From: Streptomyces flavidovirens DSM 40150
GTDB lineage: Bacteria > Actinomycetota > Actinomycetes > Streptomycetales > Streptomycetaceae
Direction of reading: 5' to 3'
Assembly: GCF_000429085.1 (NCBI RefSeq)
Contig: NZ_AUBE01000016.1
Coordinates: 62,001 to 126,000, forward strand
DNA length: 64,000 bases
The position numbers and the translations under genes were made by a program. Each line of letters opens with the position of its first letter. The first letter of the stretch is position 1. Of the stretch, positions 57,258 through 64,000 are shown in pieces. Under the pieces are notes generated by a model, which ran no database searches, was not told the origin of the DNA, and saw only the letters and a list, made by a program, of their open reading frames with translations.

Positions 57258-58490
57258 GTGCGACACCGTTCTTTGCTCATACTCACCACAGCGCTCACGA
57301 CCGGAGCACTGACTCTCACGGCTTGTGGGTCGCGCGACGACAACAAGGGCGAGGGTGACAGCAGCAAGAAAACCACCGTCGTCATCGGTGTCGACGCCCC
57401 GCTGACCGGCTCCCTCTCCGCGCTCGGCCAGGGCATCAAGAACTCCGTGGACCTCGCGGCCAAGACCGCGAACAAGAACAACGAAGTCCCCGGCATCGAG
57501 TTCAAGATCGAAGCCCTCGACGACCAGGCTGTCCCCGCCTCCGGCCAGGCCAACGCCGCCAAGCTCGTCGGCAACAAGGACGTCATCGGAGCCGTCGGCC
57601 CGCTGAACTCCGGCGTCGCCCAGTCCATGCAGGGCGTCTTCGACAAAGCCGGTGTGGTCCAGGTCTCCCCGGCCAACACCAACCCGGCACTCAGCCAGGG
57701 TGACAACTGGGGCAAGGGCGAGCTGAAGCGTCCGTTCAAGACGTACTTCCGCACCGCCGCCACGGACGTCGTCCAGGGCAAGTTCGCCGCGCAGTACCTC
57801 TACAACGACGCGAAGAAGCGCAAGGTCTACGTCGTCGACGACAAGCAGACCTACGGCGCCGGCCTCGCCGCGATCTTCTCCGCCGAGTTCAAGCGGCTCG
57901 GCGGCAAGATCGCCGGCACCGACCACGTCACGGTGAAGGAGACCGACTTCTCCAGCACCGCCGACAAGGTCAAGTCGTCGAAGGCCGACTCCGTCTACTT
58001 CGGTGGCCAGTACCCCGAGGGCGGCCTGCTCTCCGACCAGATCAAGAAGACCGGCGCCAAGATCCCCACCATGGGCGGCGACGGCATCTACGACCCGGCC
58101 TTCATCAGCGCCTCCGGCGTGGCGAACGACGGTGACCTCGCCACCTCGATCGGCTACCCGGTCGAGAAGCTCGCGACGGCCAAGACGTTCATCGCCGACT
58201 ACAAGGCGGCCGGATACAAGGACCCGTACGCGGCATACGGCGGCTACTCCTACGACGCCGGCTGGGCCATCATCCAGGCCGTCAAGTCCGTCGTCGCCGC
58301 CAACGACGGCAAGCTCCCCGCCGACGCCCGCGCCAAGGTCGTCGAGGCTATGTCCAAGGTCTCCTTCGACGGTGTGACCGGCAAGGTCGCCTTCGACAAG
58401 TACGGCGACACGACGAACAAGCAGCTCACCGTCTACAAGGTCGAAGGCAAGGTCTGGAAGGACGTCAAGTCCGACACCTTCAAGGACTGA
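57258..58490 (+). CDS. livK: Branched-chain amino acid ABC transporter, substrate-binding lipoprotein
   Basis: A 410-residue periplasmic-binding-type lipoprotein (lipobox LTAC, Cys23) of the Leu/Ile/Val family (Peripla_BP_6). VVIGVDAPLTGSLSALGQGIKNSVDLA and NKDVIGAVGPLNSGVAQSMQ are family blocks; YGGYSYDAGWAIIQAV and GVTGKVAFDKYGD mark the C-terminal lobe. It captures branched-chain amino acids or a related ligand for the permease encoded next. GTG 57258 follows AAAGGA. A strong hairpin separates it from livH, consistent with extra 5' message for the binding protein. Confidence 0.93.
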   Translation: MRHRSLLILTTALTTGALTLTACGSRDDNKGEGDSSKKTTVVIGVDAPLTGSLSALGQGIKNSVDLAAKTANKNNEVPGIEFKIEALDDQAVPASGQANAAKLVGNKDVIGAVGPLNSGVAQSMQGVFDKAGVVQVSPANTNPALSQGDNWGKGELKRPFKTYFRTAATDVVQGKFAAQYLYNDAKKRKVYVVDDKQTYGAGLAAIFSAEFKRLGGKIAGTDHVTVKETDFSSTADKVKSSKADSVYFGGQYPEGGLLSDQIKKTGAKIPTMGGDGIYDPAFISASGVANDGDLATSIGYPVEKLATAKTFIADYKAAGYKDPYAAYGGYSYDAGWAIIQAVKSVVAANDGKLPADARAKVVEAMSKVSFDGVTGKVAFDKYGDTTNKQLTVYKVEGKVWKDVKSDTFKD

Positions 58491-58550
58491 CGCACCACCG
58501 CCCCACCGCACCACCTGAACGCCCGCGCCACCCGCCCCACTTGAAAACAA

Positions 58551-58582
58551 CCGCGCGAGGGCGCAACAGCGCCCTCGCGCGG
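58551..58582 (+). promoter_or_regulatory. Intra-operon 14-bp perfect hairpin between livK and livH
   Basis: CCGCGCGAGGGCGC (58551-58564), AACA loop, GCGCCCTCGCGCGG (58569-58582). It has no T run and the livH Shine-Dalgarno (GGAGG) follows 20-plus bases later. It probably protects the 3' end of the livK message or causes partial termination. Confidence 0.75.
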
Positions 58583-58616
58583 AGTCATATCCGACAAGCT
58601 CATCGGAGGCCCTGCG

Positions 58617-59549
58617 GTGCACGAACTGCCGCAACAGCTGGCCAACGGCCTTGCCCTCGGCGCCCTCTATGGCCTCATAGCCATCGGGTACACCATGGTG
58701 TACGGCATCGTCCAGCTCATCAACTTCGCCCACGGCGAGATCTTCATGATCGGGGGCTTCGGCGCCCTCACCGCCTACATCGCGCTCCCCAGCGGGACGT
58801 CGCTCCTCGTGGCCATTCCCCTCATGATCGTCGGCGGCGCCATCACATCCGTCGCCGTCGCCACCGCCGCCGAACGCTTCGCCTACCGGCCGCTGCGCAA
58901 CGCCCCCCGGCTGGCCCCGCTCATCACCGCAATCGGCCTCTCGATCGTTCTCCAGCAGCTTGTCTGGGGCCTCTACCCCGACGCGAAGAAGCCGCGCAGC
59001 TTCCCCGAGATCCAGGGCGAGTCGTTCAAGATCTTCGACAACCTGTACCTCCAGCGCGCCGACGCCTTCGTCCTCGTCCTCGCCCCCCTGTGCATGCTCG
59101 CCCTCGGCCTCTTCGTAGCCAAGAGCCGCAGCGGCCGCGCCATGCAGGCCACCGCCCAGGACCCCGACACAGCGAAGCTCATGGGCATCAACACCGACCG
59201 CATCATCGTCATGGCCTTCGCCATCGGTGCCGCGTTCGCAGCCGTCGCAGCCGTCGCATACGGCCTCGACAAGGGCCAGATCAACTTCGAGATGGGCTTC
59301 ATCCTCGGACTCAAGGCCTTCACCGCAGCCGTCCTCGGCGGCATCGGCAACATCTACGGCGCCATGGTCGGCGGAGTCGTCCTCGGCCTCGCGGAATCCC
59401 TGTCAATCGCCTACATCGAAGAGATTCCCGGAATGCAGCAGCTCGGCGGCGGCGCCTGGGCCAACGTCTGGGCATTCGTACTTCTCATCGTCGTGCTCCT
59501 CGTCAGGCCACAGGGCCTGCTCGGCGAGCGCGTCGCGGATCGGGCGTGA
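58617..59549 (+). CDS. livH: Branched-chain amino acid ABC transporter permease LivH
   Basis: A 310-residue permease with about eight helices. MHELPQQLANGLALGALYGL then IAIGYTMVYGIVQLINFAHGE is the LivH N-terminal hallmark; GRAMQATAQDPDTAKLMGIN is the EAA-like loop that contacts the ATPases, and AVLGGIGNIYGAMVGGVVLG is the conserved C-terminal helix pair. GTG 58617 has GGAGG 7 bases upstream. livM follows 5 bp after its stop. Confidence 0.95.
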   Translation: MHELPQQLANGLALGALYGLIAIGYTMVYGIVQLINFAHGEIFMIGGFGALTAYIALPSGTSLLVAIPLMIVGGAITSVAVATAAERFAYRPLRNAPRLAPLITAIGLSIVLQQLVWGLYPDAKKPRSFPEIQGESFKIFDNLYLQRADAFVLVLAPLCMLALGLFVAKSRSGRAMQATAQDPDTAKLMGINTDRIIVMAFAIGAAFAAVAAVAYGLDKGQINFEMGFILGLKAFTAAVLGGIGNIYGAMVGGVVLGLAESLSIAYIEEIPGMQQLGGGAWANVWAFVLLIVVLLVRPQGLLGERVADRA

Positions 59550-59554
59550 GAGCC

Positions 59555-61287
59555 ATGACAACCGACACCACGCAGACAGCCGAGACCGCACCGGCCAACC
59601 GCAACTCCCGCGCCAACATGTTCCGTTGGCTCACCCTCGCCGGCGGCCTCGCCACCACAGCCAGCACCTTCCTGGCCTGGACCTACACCGACGAGTTCCC
59701 CGGCGACCTCACCGTCTACGGATACCCCGGCGGCCTCCAGGTCCTCACCCTCGTCGCAGGCCTCCTCACCACCCTGTACGCCCTCGCCGCACTGGACATC
59801 AAGGGCCTGCGCTGGCTCGCGCCCACCGGCACCACCAAAGCGCTGCGACTGCTCGCCCTCGGCGCCCTCGGCACCACCTGGTTCACGGTCATCGCCATCG
59901 CCGTCGAACTCGGCGGCATGGTCAACCTCGAACCCGGCGGCTTCGTCGCAGCCGTGGCCTCCGCCATCCCCGTCGCCGCCGCGTTCCAACTGCCCGACGA
60001 CACCCGCAAGGCCAAGCGCCCCAAGGAACTGCCCTCCTGGGCCGAAATCCTGATCATCGTCGCCGCCTTCGCGATCGGCCTCTTCGTCGTCACCTACGGC
60101 ATCGACACCGAATACGCCGAACTCTTCACCGGCTACATGATCACCGCCGGGTTCGCCATCGCCGCGCTCTTCAAAGCCGGCCTCATGGCACGCCTCTCGG
60201 CGCTCACCACCAAATACCGCTCCATCGCCGTGGCAGCCGCCTTCGTCGCCGCAGCAGCCTTCCCCTTCACCCAGAACACCGACCAGTTCACCCTCATCGC
60301 GGTCAACATCCTCATCTTCGCGACCGTCGCACTCGGACTGAACATCGTCGTCGGCCTCGCCGGACTCCTCGACCTCGGATACGTCGCCTTCCTCGGCGTC
60401 GGCGCCTACACCGCCGCCCTCGTCTCAGGCACCACCGCATCCGCCTTCGACGTCCAGTTCCCCTTCTGGGCATCCGTCCTCACCGGCGGCGTCGTCTCCC
60501 TCATCTTCGGCGTCGTCATCGGAGCCCCCACCCTGCGGCTGCGCGGCGACTACCTCGCCATCGTCACCCTCGGCTTCGGCGAGATCTTCCGCATCACCGT
60601 CGGCAACCTCGACGGCGTATCCGGCCCGCAGGTCACCAACGGCCCCAACGGCGTACCCAACGTCCCCGACCTCGTCTTCTTCGGATACGACTTCGGCGAA
60701 TCCCACACCATCGCCGGCATCGAACTCGGGTCGTACGCCAACTACTACCTGCTCATGCTGCTCGCGATGATCCTCGTCGTCCTCGTCTTCAGCCGCGCCG
60801 GCAGCTCCCGCATCGGCCGCGCCTGGGTCGCCATCCGCGAAGACGAGACCGCCGCCACCGCCATGGGCATCAACGGCTTCCGGGTCAAACTCATCGCCTT
60901 CGCCCTCGGCGCCACCCTCGCCGGCCTCGCCGGCACCGTCCAGGCACACGTCCAGAGCACCGTGGTCCCCGAAATGTACGTCTTCGCCGGACCCGTACCG
61001 CCCAACTCCGCCTTCCTCCTCGCCGCCGTCATCCTCGGCGGCATGGGAACCATCAGCGGACCCCTCATCGGCGCCACGCTGCTCTACATGATCCCCGCCA
61101 AGCTGCAGTTCCTCCAGGACTACCAGCTGCTCGGGTTCGGCATCGCGCTGATCCTCCTCATGCGCTTCCGCCCCGAAGGCCTCATCGCCAACCGGCGCGC
61201 CCAGCTCGAGTACCACGAGACCGACCAACTCGACGTACCGGACAAGGGCCTGACCGACTCCGGCGTCGGCATCACGAAGGCGGGGGC

Positions 61288-61291
<4 letters not shown>
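59555..61291 (+). CDS. livM: Branched-chain amino acid ABC transporter permease LivM, extended N-terminus
   Basis: A 578-residue permease; typical LivM proteins are roughly 300-420 residues. The first 230 residues hold about five extra hydrophobic helices (FRWLTLAGGLATTASTFLAW, GLQVLTLVAGLLTTLYALAAL, FTVIAIAVELGGMV and others) before the canonical core starting near IAVNILIFATVALGLNIVVG. The core has GLLDLGYVAFLGVGAYTAAL, LRLRGDYLAIVTLGFGEI and the GRAWVAIREDETAATAMGIN ATPase-contact loop. The extension may be a streptomycete regulatory or accessory domain. The livG start overlaps its stop. Confidence 0.93.
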
Positions 61292-62210
<919 letters not shown>

Positions 62211-62214
<4 letters not shown>

Positions 62215-62927
62215 CCGCTCTCCTCGAGGTCGAGGACCTCCGGGTCGCCTACGGCAAGATCGAAGCCGTCAAGGGCATCTCCTTCAGCGTCGAAGCAGGC
62301 CAGGTCGTCACCCTCATCGGCACCAACGGTGCGGGCAAGACCACCACCCTCCGAACACTGTCCGGACTGCTCAAGCCCTCCAGCGGCCGCATCACCTTCG
62401 ACGGCAAACCGCTCGGCGGAGTCCCCGCACACAAGATCGTGTCCCTCGGGCTGGCCCACTCCCCCGAGGGCCGGCACATCTTCCCCCGCCTCACGATCAC
62501 GGAGAACCTCCAGCTCGGAGCGTTCCTCCGGACGGACAAAGCGGGCATCGAGAAGGACATCCAGCGCGCCTACGACCTCTTCCCCATCCTGGGAGAACGC
62601 CGGAAGCAAGCCGCGGGCACCCTCTCGGGCGGCGAACAGCAGATGCTGGCCATGGGACGCGCACTCATGTCCCAGCCCCAGCTACTGATGCTCGACGAAC
62701 CGTCGATGGGCCTCTCCCCGATCATGATGCAGAAGATCATGGAGACCATCGTCGAACTCAAGGCACAGGGCACCACCATCCTGCTCGTCGAACAGAACGC
62801 CCAGGCCGCACTCTCGCTCGCGGACCAGGCCCACGTCATGGAAGTCGGCACCATCAAGCTCTCCGGCCCCGGCAGCGAACTGCTCCACGACGAGTCCGTC
62901 CGCAAGACGTACCTCGGCGAGGACTGA
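62211..62927 (+). CDS. livF: Branched-chain amino acid ABC transporter ATPase LivF
   Basis: A 238-residue second ATPase of the system with Walker A GTNGAGKTTT (about residues 38-47), signature LSGGEQQMLAMGRALM and Walker B LLMLDEPSMGLSP. The typical LivF C-terminus GSELLHDESVRKTYLGE is present. Its GTG overlaps the livG stop (GTGA), and a 16-bp stem terminator follows, marking the end of the five-gene operon. Confidence 0.96.
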
Positions 62928-62941
62928 ACCACACGAACACA

Positions 62942-62982
62942 AGGAGAGGCCGCCCCCACGCAGCGCGGGGGCGGCCTCTCCT
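62942..62982. terminator. Bidirectional terminator between livF and ANTAR regulator
   Basis: A perfect 16-bp stem (62942-62957 with 62967-62982) with a 9-nt loop, 14 bp after the livF stop and 29 bp from the end of the convergent regulator gene. The + strand copy is followed by a TATAC stretch. Confidence 0.9.
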
Positions 62983-63011
62983 CTATACGTACATACGTAC
63001 GCCGTACCGTG

Positions 63012-63668
63012 CTACTCGCCCTTCGCGGCCTTCTTCTCCTCGGCGTCCTCAATGACCGCCTCCGCCACCTGCTGCATGGACAGGCGACGATCCATCGACG
63101 TCTTCTGAATCCACCGGAACGCGGCCGGCTCCGTCAGCCCGTACTGCGTCTGCAGCACCGACTTCGCCCGGTCCACCAGCTTCCGCGTCTCCAGCCGCTG
63201 CGTAAGGTCCGCGACCTCGCTCTCCAGCGCCTTCAGCTCCGTGAACCGCGACACCGCCATCTCAATGGCCGGTACGACGTCACTCTTGCTGAACGGCTTC
63301 ACGAGGTACGCCATCGCACCGGCATCCCGCGCCCGCTCCACCAGATCGCGCTGCGAGAACGCGGTCAGCATGAGGACGGGGGCGATGGACTCCTCCGTGA
63401 TCTTCTCGGCGGCGGAGATGCCGTCCAGCACGGGCATCTTCACATCGAGGATGACGAGGTCGGGCCGGTGCTCCCGGGCGAGCTCGATGGCCTGCTGCCC
63501 GTCACCGGCCTCGCCCACGACCGCGTAGCCCTCTTCCTCGAGCATCTCTTTGAGGTCGAGGCGGATGAGGGCTTCGTCCTCGGCGATGACGACGCGGGTC
63601 GTCAGCGGCGGGACGTGCGACTTGTTGTCGTCGTCGGCGACGGGCTGGGGCGACTCGGGGGTGGTCAC
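63012..63668 (-). CDS. ANTAR-domain response regulator (PdtaR-like)
   Basis: A 218-residue two-domain regulator. The receiver domain has VVIAEDEALIRLDL (acidic pair) and LVILDVKMPVLDG with the phospho-Asp (about residue 76), then the Thr in MLTAFSQ and the Lys in YLVKPFSKSD. The C-terminal ANTAR domain contains QRLETRKLVDRAKSVLQTQY and RWIQKTSMDRRLSMQQVAEA. ANTAR proteins bind tandem hairpins in target mRNAs and prevent termination. GTG 63668 has GAGGAG 4 bases upstream. No cognate kinase is adjacent. Confidence 0.95.
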   Translation of the reverse strand: MTTPESPQPVADDDNKSHVPPLTTRVVIAEDEALIRLDLKEMLEEEGYAVVGEAGDGQQAIELAREHRPDLVILDVKMPVLDGISAAEKITEESIAPVLMLTAFSQRDLVERARDAGAMAYLVKPFSKSDVVPAIEMAVSRFTELKALESEVADLTQRLETRKLVDRAKSVLQTQYGLTEPAAFRWIQKTSMDRRLSMQQVAEAVIEDAEEKKAAKGE

Positions 63669-63767
63669 GGGGCTCCTCGTTCCACGGCAGGTACAGCTCC
63701 CCAAGAGCGTACCTAGCTGCGGTAAGGTGGACGCGCAGTGGGTCAAGGGAAACCTTGGATACCGCGA

Positions 63768-63842
63768 GCCCCGGTAGCCCAATTGGCAGCAGGCAATGGA
63801 TTCAAAACCCATACAGTGTCGGTTCGAGTCCGACCCGGGGCA
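63768..63842 (+). tRNA. tRNA-Leu(CAA)-like, class I (short variable arm)
   Basis: A 75-nt cloverleaf: acceptor stem GCCCCGG with CCGGGGC, discriminator A, no encoded CCA. The T-stem GTCGG/CCGAC with TTCGAGT loop is perfect. The D-stem is GCC(C)/(A)GGC. The anticodon stem ATGGA/CCCAT has one A.C mismatch beside a normal 7-nt loop TTCAAAA, giving anticodon CAA (63803-63805). The variable region is 5 nt (ACAGT). Bacterial tRNA-Leu is normally class II with a long variable arm, so the short arm is unusual for this anticodon. Confidence 0.75.
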
Positions 63843-63952
63843 CTTCTCCTTCGATTCCAAGGTTCACCTACAGTTTGGCGATCTTCACTCGCCCTGGTGA
63901 ATGCGGTCGTAAATCCGTGCGAGATCACAAGGATCCCGCCAGTCTCGCAATC

Positions 63953-64000
63953 ATGTACGACCTCAGGACGCGTGAGCACGCGCTTACCCTCGTCGCCCAA
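63953..64000 (+). CDS. Possible start of a helix-turn-helix protein, truncated by window edge
   Basis: The last 16 codons (MYDLRTREHALTLVAQ) are open to the right edge. The opening resembles Streptomyces proteins that begin with a helix-turn-helix and often sit beside tRNA genes. No Shine-Dalgarno is close (AAGGA is 20 bases upstream). Too short to be confident. Confidence 0.35.
   Translation, partial: MYDLRTREHALTLVAQ

Noticed and set aside
63743..64000. A leftward ORF over the tRNA
   Set aside because: It spans the tRNA on the opposite strand and has no ribosome-binding site or protein features.

Overview
The window is a high-GC actinobacterial chromosome segment, almost certainly Streptomyces. 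Supporting signs are the strong GC bias at third codon positions, many GTG starts, frequent GTGA/ATGA stop-start overlaps, a near absence of TTA codons, and core genes of that genus: uvrC, uvrA, uvrB, coaE, rpsA, polA, a liv transport operon, an ANTAR response regulator and SPW_0924-type and DUF6343-type small proteins. No insertion sequence, prophage or CRISPR array was found.

Left third (1-19.4 kb): the 5' part of uvrC (running off the left edge), an exported papain-like protease with a membrane-anchored partner, an XRE-like regulator preceded by two copies of a TGAACGTTC palindrome, a Tat-exported Rieske lipoprotein, a PfkB-family kinase, uvrA, a DinB-fold protein, a metallo-beta-lactamase-fold hydrolase and an MHS-type transporter. 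A tellurium/stress block follows: terC under a yybP-ykoY manganese riboswitch, a TerD protein fused to a degenerate FtsK-like domain, and a stand-alone TerD. Then come uvrB, an MHYT membrane sensor and a secreted glycerophosphodiesterase.

Middle (19.4-37.7 kb): an O6-alkylguanine repair protein, an MFS transporter with a small overlapping upstream ORF, cupin and VOC proteins, a pseudouridine catabolic pair (psuG plus a PfkB kinase) next to a uridine kinase-like gene, a DUF2293 protein, and a P450-amidohydrolase pair. This is followed by the most unusual gene, a TerD domain fused to a PD-(D/E)XK nuclease-like domain and carrying a TTA (bldA-type) codon, facing a SNF2 helicase-SWIM zinc-finger operon.

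Right part (37.8-64 kb): coaE, a PAC2 protein, rpsA with a clear promoter and long leader, a methyltransferase followed by hrpB, a DUF3068 protein, a lytic transglycosylase with Ig-like repeats, a DUF4184 membrane protein, polA, a YdeP-type molybdopterin oxidoreductase, a thioesterase, a secreted trypsin-like protease, a lipoprotein, a five-gene branched-chain amino acid ABC transporter operon, an ANTAR regulator, and a tRNA-Leu(CAA)-like gene with a short variable arm. A truncated reading frame may begin beside the tRNA at the right edge.

The most distinctive signals are: (1) the terC riboswitch, whose aptamer 3' strand is perfectly complementary to the Shine-Dalgarno region; (2) the TerD-nuclease fusion with its TTA codon and helicase neighbours; (3) the class I tRNA with a CAA anticodon; and (4) three different short tandem repeat arrays at the 3' ends of three genes (coaE, the DUF3068 gene, polA), one of them an array of dyads.
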